DNA of 64,000 bases from UBA2357 sp002344625 (GTDB lineage: Bacteria > Pseudomonadota > Gammaproteobacteria > Burkholderiales > Rhodocyclaceae), in the NCBI GenBank assembly GCA_937995335.1, contig CALKIH010000060.1, positions 1-64,000 of the forward strand. The letters are read 5' to 3'. This document shows, one piece after another, positions 15,355-23,737 of the stretch. Position numbers and translations under genes: made by a program. The stretch's first letter is position 1, and each line of letters opens with the position of its first letter. The notes below the pieces were generated by a model. That model was given only the letters and a program-made list of their open reading frames with translations. It had not been told where the DNA came from and did not search any database.

Positions 15355-17932
15355 ACCCCAACTCCACCAAGAACTCTCGCAACTTCGCGGATGCCGCATC
15401 ACGCCCGGCCTCGATCTGCTTCGCCGTCACCGCGTACTTGTCCCACAGGTTTTCAATCGCCGCCACCGCCGCGCGCTGGTCGGCGCGCAGGTACTGGCGG
15501 TAGCTGTCGATCAAGAGCTTGCGCAGGCGCTCGACGATGATGCTGCGCGCTTCATCGCGGCTGATCTTCTCGCGCGCCTTCTCCACCAAGTCGTCGCGGC
15601 TTTTTTCGGTGGCGCGGATGTCGGCCTTGAGCTTCTTGGCCTCGTCTTCCAGCCGCTTGTGCCGCGCCAGTTGCGCCTCGATGCGCGCGGCTTCGCGCTG
15701 GAAGCTTTCCGCATCGCCGAGCGCCGGGTCTTTCTTCGCGGCCTTGGCGTTGCCTTTCGCCTCTTTCAGGCTGGCCTTGAGCGTTTTCACCTCATCACCG
15801 GGCAGCACGCCGGTGTCGTCCGTGTCCTCGAAGTCTTCTTCGCCCGCGGCGGCGAACAAGGCCTGCAACTCCGCCAGCCGCGCGTGCTGGGTTTCCAGCG
15901 TGGCGAGGATGTCGGGGAACTGGCTTTGCAGGATGTCGTCGTCCGGAATCAGTTCCGGCCCCCAGCCGCTGGCGGCGATGGATTTGAAGTCCGACGCAAG
16001 CAGCTTGTAGTAGTTGGCGAAGGCACCGCGCACTTGATAGCGCGACAACAAGGCGTGCTGCGCGAAGGTGCGCTCGATGCCTTCCAGCAGCGTGGCGCGC
16101 AGTTCATAGACGTTGCTGCGGCGGGCGTGCTGGTTATCGGCATCCGGCGCAAGGGCCTCGATCAGCGGCAGGTGTTGCTGCCACCACGTTTCCAGCGTTT
16201 GCAGCACGGCGGCCTGCGCCTGCTGCACGCCAGGGTGCTGGTTCACGGTTTCGGCGATGGTGCGTTTGCCCTCGCGGTTGTCGGCCAGCGCGGGCGTGAG
16301 GTCGGCGTAGGCGCTGCCGTCGTTGCGGGCAACGAAGCAGGCATCGCGCAGGCCCGTGTAGTTATGCCAGATACGGCGCAGCGCGTCGATTTCCGTCACC
16401 GGCACACCGCCATGCAGATGCGCGCGCACGTCCTGCGGCTCTGGCGGCGGCGCGTTGTCCACGTAGCGGCGGATGTTGCAGTTGTAGTCCTCAGCCTTGA
16501 TTTCACTCACCGGCACACGACGCGCGTAGGCGGGAATGTCGCGGCCTTCGCGGTAAGCGTGAACGATCTTGTCCACGTCCTCGGCGCGCAGGTGGTTTTG
16601 TGCCTTGCCTTCGCGGTATTCGCGGTCGGCGTTGATGAACAGCACGTCGCGGCGTTCGTGTGCGCCGGCCTTGTTCAACACGAGGATGCAGGCCGGAATG
16701 CCGGTGCCGTAGAACAGGTTGGCGGGCAGGCCGATCACGGCTTCCAGATAGCCCTTGTCGATGAAGTGCTGGCGCGCTTCACGTTCCTCGCCGCCACGGA
16801 ACAGCACGCCGTGCGGCATCACCGTGGCCAGTCGCCCATCGGCCTTGAGCACGGCCAGCATGTGCTGCACGAACATCAGGTCGGCCTTCTTGCCTTTCTC
16901 CGGCATCCACACCGCGAAGCGGCCGGGGAAGGCGATGGGTTCCTTCTTCTTCGCGCCGCTGCCGTCGTCCTTGGATTTGGTCTTGGCGTAGTTCTGGCTG
17001 AACGGCGGATTGGCCAGCACGCGGTCGAAGCGGCGCAGTTCGCCGTGGTCGTCCATGTGGCGCGGGTCGGCCAGCGTGTCGGCATTGCGGATGTCGGCGT
17101 GCGAGATGCCGTGCAGCAGCATGTTCATCTTGCAGATCGACCACGTCGTGCCCATTTTTTCCTGCCCGTTGAGGGACAGTTCGCCGGAGTCGCCGCCGCG
17201 TTCGCGCACGTAGTCGCGCGCCTGGATCAACATGCCGCCGGAACCGACGGCAGGGTCGTACAGGCTCATGCCTTCGCGCGGGTCGCAGATTTCCACGCAA
17301 ACGCGCACTACTTCGGCGGGCGTGTAGAACTCGCCGGCCTTCTTGCCAGCGGAATCGGCGAAGTATTTGATGAGCCATTCGTAGGCCGCGCCGAGCAGAT
17401 CGGGGAACTCGAAGTCGCCGTCTTTCAGCGGAATCTTCTCGAAATTCTGGATGAAGTCCGCCAGCGTGTCGTCGTCCAGCGTGTGCTGGCCGATCTTGCG
17501 GTTGAAGTTGATGGTGTCCTTCAGCACATCTTCCAGCGCATCGGGGTTGGCTTCTTCCAGCGCGGCCAATGCCTTGTTGAGCAAGGAGCCGACGTTTTCC
17601 TTGACGTGCTTGAGCGCGGGTTGTTGCTTGCCCGCGTCGTCCGTCCACGGCTCGTTCCAGCGGGCGCGCGGCGGCACGTAGAAGTATTTGCCGGAATACT
17701 GATCGGGGTCTTCGAGGTTGAGCGCGATGTCGGCAGCGGACAAGCCAGCGGCTTCGCCCTCGCGCCGGATTTCCTCGCGGCGCTGGTCGAACAGGTCGCT
17801 GGCGCGTTTCAGGAACAACATGCCGAAGATGTATTCCTTGTATTCGCTGGCGTCCATGTTGCCGCGCAAGTCGTCGCAGGCCGTGAACAGCAGGCTTTCG
17901 AGACGACTGAGAGTGAGCTTGGCGGATGGCAT
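15347..17932 (-). CDS. hsdM: Type I restriction methyltransferase subunit (HsdM), long form
   Basis: The 861-aa protein has the N-terminal HsdM helical domain, then FYTPAEVV (about residue 200), the SAM-binding DPAVGSGGM (about 225) and the catalytic NPPF (about 307). It is therefore an N6-adenine methyltransferase. It is some 300 residues longer than the usual HsdM of about 500-550 aa. The extra C-terminal part (about 640-860) is rich in charged coiled-coil sequence (KTLKASLKEAKGNAKAAKK). It is the first enzyme gene of the operon, 27 bases after a small HTH gene that may regulate it. Confidence 0.93.
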   Translation of the reverse strand: MPSAKLTLSRLESLLFTACDDLRGNMDASEYKEYIFGMLFLKRASDLFDQRREEIRREGEAAGLSAADIALNLEDPDQYSGKYFYVPPRARWNEPWTDDAGKQQPALKHVKENVGSLLNKALAALEEANPDALEDVLKDTINFNRKIGQHTLDDDTLADFIQNFEKIPLKDGDFEFPDLLGAAYEWLIKYFADSAGKKAGEFYTPAEVVRVCVEICDPREGMSLYDPAVGSGGMLIQARDYVRERGGDSGELSLNGQEKMGTTWSICKMNMLLHGISHADIRNADTLADPRHMDDHGELRRFDRVLANPPFSQNYAKTKSKDDGSGAKKKEPIAFPGRFAVWMPEKGKKADLMFVQHMLAVLKADGRLATVMPHGVLFRGGEEREARQHFIDKGYLEAVIGLPANLFYGTGIPACILVLNKAGAHERRDVLFINADREYREGKAQNHLRAEDVDKIVHAYREGRDIPAYARRVPVSEIKAEDYNCNIRRYVDNAPPPEPQDVRAHLHGGVPVTEIDALRRIWHNYTGLRDACFVARNDGSAYADLTPALADNREGKRTIAETVNQHPGVQQAQAAVLQTLETWWQQHLPLIEALAPDADNQHARRSNVYELRATLLEGIERTFAQHALLSRYQVRGAFANYYKLLASDFKSIAASGWGPELIPDDDILQSQFPDILATLETQHARLAELQALFAAAGEEDFEDTDDTGVLPGDEVKTLKASLKEAKGNAKAAKKDPALGDAESFQREAARIEAQLARHKRLEDEAKKLKADIRATEKSRDDLVEKAREKISRDEARSIIVERLRKLLIDSYRQYLRADQRAAVAAIENLWDKYAVTAKQIEAGRDAASAKLREFLVELGYE

Positions 17933-17959
17933 CGAGTCAGGGTTCCAAAGCAGTGAACG

Positions 17960-18193
17960 TCAGCGCAAAACAACGAGGAATTCGGTGGCCAACGCAACGG
18001 GCGCGATACCGTGACCTTCGCGTTCGAGCTTGACCAGACCGTAGCCTTCCATCGTCCGCAACGAGCGGGACAGGTTGGGCACATGCCGCCCGGTCAGTTC
18101 AGCCAGCGCCGTCAGAGACTTCGGCTTGCGTTCGCGGATCAGGCGCAGCAGCGCGCGGTTGTCCTCGGACAGCACGGCGGCCATCGTTGCCAT
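17960..18193 (-). CDS. Small MarR-like winged-helix regulator
   Basis: The ATG at 18193 gives 77 aa; a longer frame to 18283 lacks sequence of domain character. The product is essentially one winged helix: SLTALAELTGRHVPNLSRSL is the helix-turn-helix and GLVKLEREGHG the wing. It resembles the small MarR-like DNA-binding proteins found at the head of restriction and toxin-antitoxin loci. Its position directly upstream of hsdM suggests autoregulation of the operon. The 238-bp divergent gap to the DUF3489 gene should contain promoters for both directions. Confidence 0.7.
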   Translation of the reverse strand: MATMAAVLSEDNRALLRLIRERKPKSLTALAELTGRHVPNLSRSLRTMEGYGLVKLEREGHGIAPVALATEFLVVLR

Positions 18194-18431
18194 CGAGGGA
18201 AACCAGACCGAAGGCTGGCTTCTTCCGGTGTCGGGACGACTCCGGTCTTCAGGGCGGCGGATGCCTACGACGCAGCGTTTCATCGCGGGTGGACGGACGG
18301 GTGGAAGATGGCCTTTATTTTATCAGTCCGGCATACAGTTGTGGGCGTTTTCCCGAATCATTTTTGCTTGGCTTCAGGGCGCGGAAGCGCGTTCATCGTG
18401 CCCCCAATCACCCTCCCTGAAGGAGCACACC

Positions 18432-18995
18432 ATGAGCAGCATTCCCCTGACTCCGGCCCAGCACGCCATCCTCGCCCATGCCATCGGCCACGCCGAAGGG
18501 CGCATCGAATGGTTTCCGCCCAACATCAACGGCGGCGCGCGCCAGAAGGTGCTGGATGGCCTCGCAAAACGCAATCTCATCCGGCAGGTCGGCAAGCGGT
18601 GGCGGGTCGCCGCCGCAGGCTACGACGCTCTCGGCATCCCACGTCCCGACACTAGCAAGAAGCGTATCGGCCAGTTCGAGGCCAAGCTCGACCAGATCAT
18701 CGTCAATGCCGAAGGTGTGCCGTCCGCGCCGAACGACGCGGAATTGGAAGCCGCCGTCACCGCCGCCGAAGCGATGTGGGCCAAGCCACGAACGCGGGTA
18801 AACAGCAAGCAGGCCGAGGTCGTGCGGATGCTGCAACGACCAGAAGGCGCGACCGTCCGGCAGATTTGCGAGGCCACCGGCTGGCAGGCGCACACGGTGC
18901 GCGGCGCGTTCGCCGGGGCGTTCAAAAAGAAGCTCGGCCTGACGTTGGTGTCCGACAAGCAGCGCGGCGGCGAACGGGTGTACCGCGTGGCCTGA
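18432..18995 (+). CDS. DUF3489 helix-turn-helix protein
   Basis: The ATG at 18432 has AGGAG eight bases upstream and gives 187 aa. The C-terminal region from KQAEVVRMLQRPEGATVRQI through GWQAHTVRGAFAGAFKK matches the DUF3489 pattern, a winged-helix-like domain usually found in mobile elements. The N-terminal 70 residues repeat a similar small helical fold (LDGLAKRNLIRQVGKRWRV). The role is unknown; DNA binding and regulation of the element are likely. It is divergent from the restriction operon and opens the plus-strand block that ends with the serine recombinase. Confidence 0.75.
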   Translation: MSSIPLTPAQHAILAHAIGHAEGRIEWFPPNINGGARQKVLDGLAKRNLIRQVGKRWRVAAAGYDALGIPRPDTSKKRIGQFEAKLDQIIVNAEGVPSAPNDAELEAAVTAAEAMWAKPRTRVNSKQAEVVRMLQRPEGATVRQICEATGWQAHTVRGAFAGAFKKKLGLTLVSDKQRGGERVYRVA

Positions 18996-19224
18996 CGCGA
19001 ATATTCGCGGGGAGGCGAAGGGTGTCCAGATTCTGGATACCCTTTCGGCGCTGGCCCAAGGGTGTGAATTCAATTCACTCCCTGTGGGTGCGCAGGCCGC
19101 GAACCTGCCGGAGTGCGAACCGCGAACCCTGCGAACCTCATTTCAGGTTCGCACGGTAGCGAAGCCCTGCGCTCGCGCCCCCCGTATTGCTATTTGCGCA
19201 GGAAGGACCCGTTTTGCCTCCAAA

Positions 19225-19343
19225 GGGGATAACGATTCGCTACCCCCCTTGCGGTGGTGGCCTCCGGCAACTGGAGGTCATCGGCGATGGGGTAACGAAC
19301 TGTGACCCCACCGGCACCGATGAGGTAGCGAATCGCGACCCCA
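19225..19343. repeat. Three iteron-like 22-bp imperfect palindromes
   Basis: Copies lie at 19225-19247 (inverted), 19289-19310 and 19322-19343. After orientation they share the form GGGGTARCGAAYYG...CCCC. Copies two and three are spaced 33 bp, about three helical turns. They could be iterons or operator sites for one of the HTH proteins of the element. Confidence 0.6.
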
Positions 19344-19393
19344 TCGTCGCGGTCGCCCGCGTCGCGCCCCTTCGATAAAATCCCATCCTCGCT

Positions 19394-19420
19394 TGCGAAA
19401 CCTGCGAAACCTGCGAAACC
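19394..19420. repeat. Three tandem copies of TGCGAAACC
   Basis: The 9-bp unit is repeated exactly three times without a spacer. Related GCGAAACC and TGCGAATC motifs recur near 22273-22344. Confidence 0.75.
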
Positions 19421-19585
19421 CCTTGTCATCATTGGTGTTTTGCGATTCGCAGCGCGTGCGAAGCCTGCGAATCGGTCGCCGCGCGTTTCGCAGCTTTCGC
19501 ATGGTGTCCGCAAGCGGTAAGCCTTGTCCTGCAAGGACTTTCGCGGCATTCGCACGATTCGCAAGGGCAGGAACAAGAACTCGCA

Positions 19586-20473
19586 ATGGCCGCGCACGAC
19601 CCGCCCTTCAACCCGCTGACCGAAGGCATCGATGAGCTGATCGAGCGCAGCCGTGGCTGCTGGCTGTGGGGCGAGGTCGAAGTCGAGATGAAGGCACTCG
19701 ATGACCTGGTCGGTCGTGCCGGGGAACTGCTGCAGCCGCTACACCAGCCCACGGTTGCGGACTGGGCCAGCAACGTGGCCATCGGCATCTGGCGCTCGAC
19801 CATCGTCATCCATCAATACGCCGACCGCTACGGCAGTTTCGCCACCGCCGCGCGCCATTTGTGGACGGCGGCGATTCCGTCCAGCGAACCCACGCTGACC
19901 GATGCCCAGATATACGCGCTGCTGGCCATCGCCGAAGCCCGCACCTCGGCGGAAGGCTACTGCGAACTCGCCACCGGCATCGAGGAAGAACTGGAGAACA
20001 ACGCCATCGGCCACGATGAAGCCGTTGAAATCCGCTGGCTGCGTGGTGAACTCGCGCAATGGGAACGGGAACAGTGGCGCTGGTCGGATGCCATGCGGGA
20101 ATCAGCGGAACGGTTCCTGCTGCTGGCGCAACTCACCGCGTCATCTCCACCTCCCGATGCGCTCCAACAGGCCGAGCAGCGGATCGTTGAACTGTCGGCG
20201 ACTGTCGATAAATTCCACGGCGGCAAGCCCAAGGGCGCGGTCAACAAGTTCACACGCGCCCTGATGCACTTGGCGCAGCGTGCAGGCAGCACCGACTTCG
20301 ATGCCGTGATGCCGCTGATCGAGAAGGCTGTTTACGGCGACCCCATCGAAGGCATCCAGTTTCAAGAGTACAGAGACGACTTCGTCTGGTATCAGGATGT
20401 CGCCACGGGGCGCGAGCACCAGATCAAGATGGCGAACCTGCGCCGCGCCTTGGGCCGCCTGCCTGCCAAATAG
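19586..20473 (+). CDS. Hypothetical protein of the integrative element
   Basis: The 295-aa protein is soluble and not recognised. It is helix-rich with frequent tryptophans (GCWLWGEVEVE, REQWRWSDAMRES). A basic GGKPKGAVNKFTRALMHL segment near residues 211-229 and a C-terminal HQIKMANLRRALGRL could contact nucleic acid. It is the first gene after the repeat region and precedes the small HTH gene by 78 bases. Similar unknown proteins accompany DUF3987 and serine-recombinase modules. No function is assigned. Confidence 0.65.
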   Translation: MAAHDPPFNPLTEGIDELIERSRGCWLWGEVEVEMKALDDLVGRAGELLQPLHQPTVADWASNVAIGIWRSTIVIHQYADRYGSFATAARHLWTAAIPSSEPTLTDAQIYALLAIAEARTSAEGYCELATGIEEELENNAIGHDEAVEIRWLRGELAQWEREQWRWSDAMRESAERFLLLAQLTASSPPPDALQQAEQRIVELSATVDKFHGGKPKGAVNKFTRALMHLAQRAGSTDFDAVMPLIEKAVYGDPIEGIQFQEYRDDFVWYQDVATGREHQIKMANLRRALGRLPAK

Positions 20474-20551
20474 CGGTATCCATGCATTGCCCCTGTCTAG
20501 CCTTACTCACCACGACATTGAACCAGTGTCGGGCGATGAAGGGCGAGGCAG

Positions 20552-20785
20552 ATGGAACCGAAATCCGATGACGTTGTAAATGCTGCGGCCAGCACGCTGC
20601 TGACCGAGGAGGAAGCCGCCGCGCGGCTGAAGGTGCAGCCGTCCACGCTGACGGCGTGGCGTCTGCGCGGCCATCCCGATCTACCCTTCGTGCGCGTGGG
20701 TCGCTGCGTGCGCTACCGCCCGCAGGACATCGCCGCCTTCATCGCCAGCCATGTCCGCCGCTCCACCGGCAAGGCACGGGCATGA
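20552..20785 (+). CDS. Small HTH (AlpA/excisionase-like) DNA-binding protein
   Basis: The 77-aa product is a single MerR-type helix-turn-helix: LLTEEEAAARLKVQPSTL is the helix pair and GHPDLPFVRVGRCVRYRPQDI the wing. This is the fold of excisionases and AlpA-like activators. A GAGG lies just upstream of the ATG. Its stop overlaps the DUF3987 gene by four bases. It probably controls element genes or directs the recombinase during excision, which cannot be distinguished here. Confidence 0.75.
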   Translation: MEPKSDDVVNAAASTLLTEEEAAARLKVQPSTLTAWRLRGHPDLPFVRVGRCVRYRPQDIAAFIASHVRRSTGKARA

Positions 20786-22245
20786 CCGTGGGCATTCCCG
20801 CCGACAAGGTTCCGGCATGGGCGCAACCCCATGAGCCGCTGCCGCTGACCCGCGAACTGGAGCCGCCAACGCCGTTTCCGGTCGAGGCGCTGGGCGACAT
20901 CGGCGCGGCGGTGGTCAAGGCCATGCACGAGGTCATTCAGGCTCCGCTGGCGCTGATCGGCCAGTCCATTCTGGCGGCGATGAATCAGGTGGCGCAGCCC
21001 TACGCCAACGTGATCATCGACGGGCGCGTGTCGCCGCTGTCGGACTTCTTCCTCACCTTGGGCGAATCCGGCGAGCGCAAATCGGCGGTGGATGCGTGGG
21101 CCTTGGCGCAGGTGCGCGAACGCCAGCGCACGCTGATGACGAAGTACCGGGCGGAACGCGACGAATACGAACAGGCCGCGCTCGTGTACGAAGCCAGCGC
21201 CAAGCGCGTCATCGGCGACAAGAAGCTCTCGCCCGAAGGCCGCAAAGCCCGGCTCGCCGAACTCGACAAACCCAAAGCGCCGGTGATGCCACTGTACGTC
21301 GTCTCGGAGCCGACCTCCGAGGCATTGCAGCGGCAACTGGCGCACGGCTTGCCCTCCATCGGGCTGGTCAACGACGAAGCCGGGCAATTGCTGGGCGGGT
21401 TTGCGATGTCCAGCGAGAAGAAGCTTGGCACGCTCACGACGCTGTCGCGTTTGTGGGATCGCGGCGAGTTCGACCGCGTGCGCGTGGGCGACGGCTCCGG
21501 CAGCTACTACGGTCGCCGTCTGTCCTTGCACCTGATGGCGCAGCCGGTGGTGGCGGCAATGTTGCTGGCCGACCCGCTGGCGCGCGAGCAGGGATTCCTC
21601 GCCCGTTGCCTCGTCAGCTTCCCGCGCTCGACGGCAGGCCAGCGTCGCTACGCCGGGCAAGACCTGAACCAGAACCCAGACTACCGCCGCTACGCCCAGC
21701 GCGTCACGGCCTTGCTCGACCAGCCGTGGCCGCTGACAGCGGACAACGAACTCGACCCGCCCACCATCGTCCTCAGCCCCTCGGCCAAGACCGCGTGGGT
21801 CGCCCTCTACAACGACATCGAGCGCAACCTCGGCGCGGAAGGTCGTCTGGCTCCCGTGCGCGCGTTGGCCTCGAAGGCGCCGGAGCACGTTGCCCGGCTG
21901 GCGGGCACCTTCGCGGTGTTCGACGGCGACGGGCAGATCGGTGAAGACCACATCGTCCGCGCCGCCGCGCTGATGCGCCACTACCTCGACGAAGCCTTGC
22001 GGCTATGGGGCGCGGGTCAAGTATCCGCCGAATTGAAGCTGGCGCAGGAAGTCCTGCACTGGCTGCGCGAAAAGATGGGGCCGGGTCGCGTCATCCCGAT
22101 AGCGGACATCTACCGCTTGGGGCCGTCGGCCATCCGCAGCGCCAGCGCCGCGCGCAAGGTCTTGCAGGTGCTGGTGCAGCACGGCTGGGTCGAGGTCGCC
22201 AAGCATCCCACGGCGTGCGAAGCGTTCCAACTGGTGGCCGTGTGA
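20782..22245 (+). CDS. DUF3987 (YfjI-like) protein
   Basis: The start at the ATG at 20782 overlaps the HTH gene's stop and gives 487 aa. The protein has GESGERKSAVD near residue 90, a degenerate Walker-A-like segment, after a hydrophobic ALIGQSILAAMNQVA run. LPSIGLVNDEAGQLLGG and the C-terminal winged-helix-like AARKVLQVLVQHGWVEVA complete the DUF3987/YfjI layout. Members are carried by prophages and islands and are thought to act in replication, but the biochemical role is not established. Overlaps on both sides show an operon. Confidence 0.8.
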   Translation: MTVGIPADKVPAWAQPHEPLPLTRELEPPTPFPVEALGDIGAAVVKAMHEVIQAPLALIGQSILAAMNQVAQPYANVIIDGRVSPLSDFFLTLGESGERKSAVDAWALAQVRERQRTLMTKYRAERDEYEQAALVYEASAKRVIGDKKLSPEGRKARLAELDKPKAPVMPLYVVSEPTSEALQRQLAHGLPSIGLVNDEAGQLLGGFAMSSEKKLGTLTTLSRLWDRGEFDRVRVGDGSGSYYGRRLSLHLMAQPVVAAMLLADPLAREQGFLARCLVSFPRSTAGQRRYAGQDLNQNPDYRRYAQRVTALLDQPWPLTADNELDPPTIVLSPSAKTAWVALYNDIERNLGAEGRLAPVRALASKAPEHVARLAGTFAVFDGDGQIGEDHIVRAAALMRHYLDEALRLWGAGQVSAELKLAQEVLHWLREKMGPGRVIPIADIYRLGPSAIRSASAARKVLQVLVQHGWVEVAKHPTACEAFQLVAV

Positions 22246-22382
22246 TGAAAAACCGCACTTCACGCCACTGGTCTGCGAATCACGCGAAACCCCGCGTCAG
22301 CACTGGGCATGCGCGATTCGCAGGCGATGAGAAACCTGCGAATCCGAAGGCGCGCGCACCGCCGATGCCATCCAAGTTCTGA
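22245..22382 (+). CDS. Possible 45-aa peptide after the DUF3987 gene
   Basis: An ATG overlapping the previous stop (TGATG) opens a 45-codon frame rich in basic residues, proline and alanine. It contains no domain. Its DNA includes the second copy of the 32-bp dyad repeat (22313-22344), so the conserved feature may be the DNA rather than a peptide. Weak call. Confidence 0.25.
   Translation: MKNRTSRHWSANHAKPRVSTGHARFAGDEKPANPKARAPPMPSKF
22313..22344. repeat. Dyad repeat shared with 19442-19473
   Basis: The 32-bp segment matches 19442-19473 at 26 positions, including both arms GATTCGCAG and CTGCGAATC at identical spacing of 12 bases. The two copies flank the 19.5-22.2 kb genes in the same orientation. 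Confidence 0.7.
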
Positions 22383-22426
22383 GCATCACTTTTTACTTCT
22401 GAAACCACCACAAGGAAACCATCACC

Positions 22427-23281
22427 ATGAAACTCAATCCCTTCAGCAAGAAATCCGGCTACTACGCGCGCATCAAGGCCGAGCACGCCGAGGAGCAGCG
22501 CAAGCTCGATGCTCTGAATACTGAAGTCACCGAAGCGCAAGCCGACTACGAAGCCAAGGCGCAGGCCAGCGCCGATCTCGAACGGCGCAACAGCGGCAAG
22601 CCTTACCTCAGTGATGCCGAAAGCGCGGCACGCCGTATGCGCGATGAGGCATATCAGCGTGCCGAGGAACTTCGCAGCAAGGTGTTCGAGCAGCAGCGCA
22701 AGACCAATGAATTGCGCCACATCATCGAAGGGCCGGACAAACTGGAGCAGTCCCGTGCCGCGATCATCGACCTGCGCCACCGGCGCGGCAATCTTCAAGC
22801 AGAGCGCGCGCAGTCGGAGAAGCTCATCGCCAAGATCGACAAACGCATCGGCGAACTGGAACAGCGCATCGCCGCCGAAACGCAATCGGCCAGTGAAGCG
22901 ATGGCCGCCGCCGAAAGTGAATTCGCCTTGCCGGAAACCTTGACGCGGCTCGATGTCGAGTTGCGTGTGGCGCACACCACGCGCACCAACCTCGCCAGCA
23001 AGGTGCAGACCTTGGACGAGGAGATCAAATCCATCCCCGAACAGCTTCGGCAGGCCGAGCGCACGTTCGAGCACGCCCAAGCCACGGTCGCCGAGATCGA
23101 TCTCAACGAGCAGTTGCCCAACCTCTACGACCTCTTGGCGCGTGCTTCGGTCGCCGACCATGCCTGCGGCTACCGCAGCCGCAACGAATACAAATACGAG
23201 ATCGAGATTCCGCACGATCACATCGAGGCCGCCCGCGCCAAGTTGGCCGCCGAGATGCCCGGCTACACGGGAGCGCAATGA
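22427..23281 (+). CDS. Coiled-coil protein of the integrative element
   Basis: The 284-aa protein is nearly all heptad-type helix from about residue 15 to 240, for example RSEKLIAKIDKR-like runs and AETQSASEAMAAAESEF. It ends in a short folded tail with RNEYKYEIEIPHDHIEAAR. No membrane span or catalytic motif is present. AAGGA precedes the ATG by about ten bases, and the stop overlaps the next start (ATGA). An SMC-like or structural DNA-associated role is possible, but no family can be named. Confidence 0.7.
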   Translation: MKLNPFSKKSGYYARIKAEHAEEQRKLDALNTEVTEAQADYEAKAQASADLERRNSGKPYLSDAESAARRMRDEAYQRAEELRSKVFEQQRKTNELRHIIEGPDKLEQSRAAIIDLRHRRGNLQAERAQSEKLIAKIDKRIGELEQRIAAETQSASEAMAAAESEFALPETLTRLDVELRVAHTTRTNLASKVQTLDEEIKSIPEQLRQAERTFEHAQATVAEIDLNEQLPNLYDLLARASVADHACGYRSRNEYKYEIEIPHDHIEAARAKLAAEMPGYTGAQ

Positions 23282-23679
23282 TGCCCGTCGCCATTCTCCC
23301 GATCAATGCCGACACCTCGGCAATGGAACTGATGGTCGCCAGTTGGTTCGCCGCTGGCCACGACGTGCTGTGGATTCCCATCGTCGAGGTCGGCGATGGG
23401 GATGATGCCATTGCACAAGCACGCGCCGAAGCCGATGCGCTCGGCAAACCTTACTTGCTGGAAAGCATCGCCGAACTGGCACGCCTGCCCAACGGCGTGA
23501 AGGGCTGGTTGTTCCCCGCGCATCTGGACGACACCCTCGTCGTGGCCATGCGCGTGGGCGGCGACGTGGTATTCGGCGCGCTGCGGCATCCGGTCACCGG
23601 CCAGACCATCAGCTACCGCACTGATACGGAATCCGCCGTTGGCTTCACGCCACCGCCCGTGGCGCACAGCACGGTTTGA
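23278..23679 (+). CDS. Hypothetical protein of the integrative element
   Basis: The 133-aa protein is soluble, begins with two adjacent ATG codons and overlaps the coiled-coil gene by four bases. It has an alpha/beta-like N-terminus (AILPINADTSAMELMVASW) and a beta-rich end (DTLVVAMRVGGDVVFGALRH). No domain is recognised. Tight coupling with its neighbour suggests the two act together. Confidence 0.6.
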   Translation: MMPVAILPINADTSAMELMVASWFAAGHDVLWIPIVEVGDGDDAIAQARAEADALGKPYLLESIAELARLPNGVKGWLFPAHLDDTLVVAMRVGGDVVFGALRHPVTGQTISYRTDTESAVGFTPPPVAHSTV

Positions 23680-23737
23680 CTTGGCTTCTGCCCGCCACAG
23701 CGCCTGAATGCTCATCCCTCAACAGCGGAAGATCACG

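Larger units (their letters stand above)
18996..19585. other. 590-bp non-coding region with three repeat families
   Basis: No gene is supported. The stretch holds scattered GCGAACC motifs (19085-19160), three 22-bp palindromic repeats (19225-19343), three tandem TGCGAAACC units (19394-19420) and a GATTCGCAG/CTGCGAATC dyad (19442-19473) that recurs at 22313. The density of protein-binding-like sequence suggests a control, replication or recombination region of the element. Confidence 0.6.

Noticed and set aside
15659..17956. 765-codon plus-strand open frame opposite hsdM
   Set aside because: Antisense to HsdM, no ribosome binding site and no domain; the GC-rich third positions of hsdM keep the frame open.
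19394..19420. Short tandem repeats considered as a CRISPR array
   Set aside because: Units are 9 bp with no spacers and no cas genes nearby; they are binding-site-like tandem repeats.
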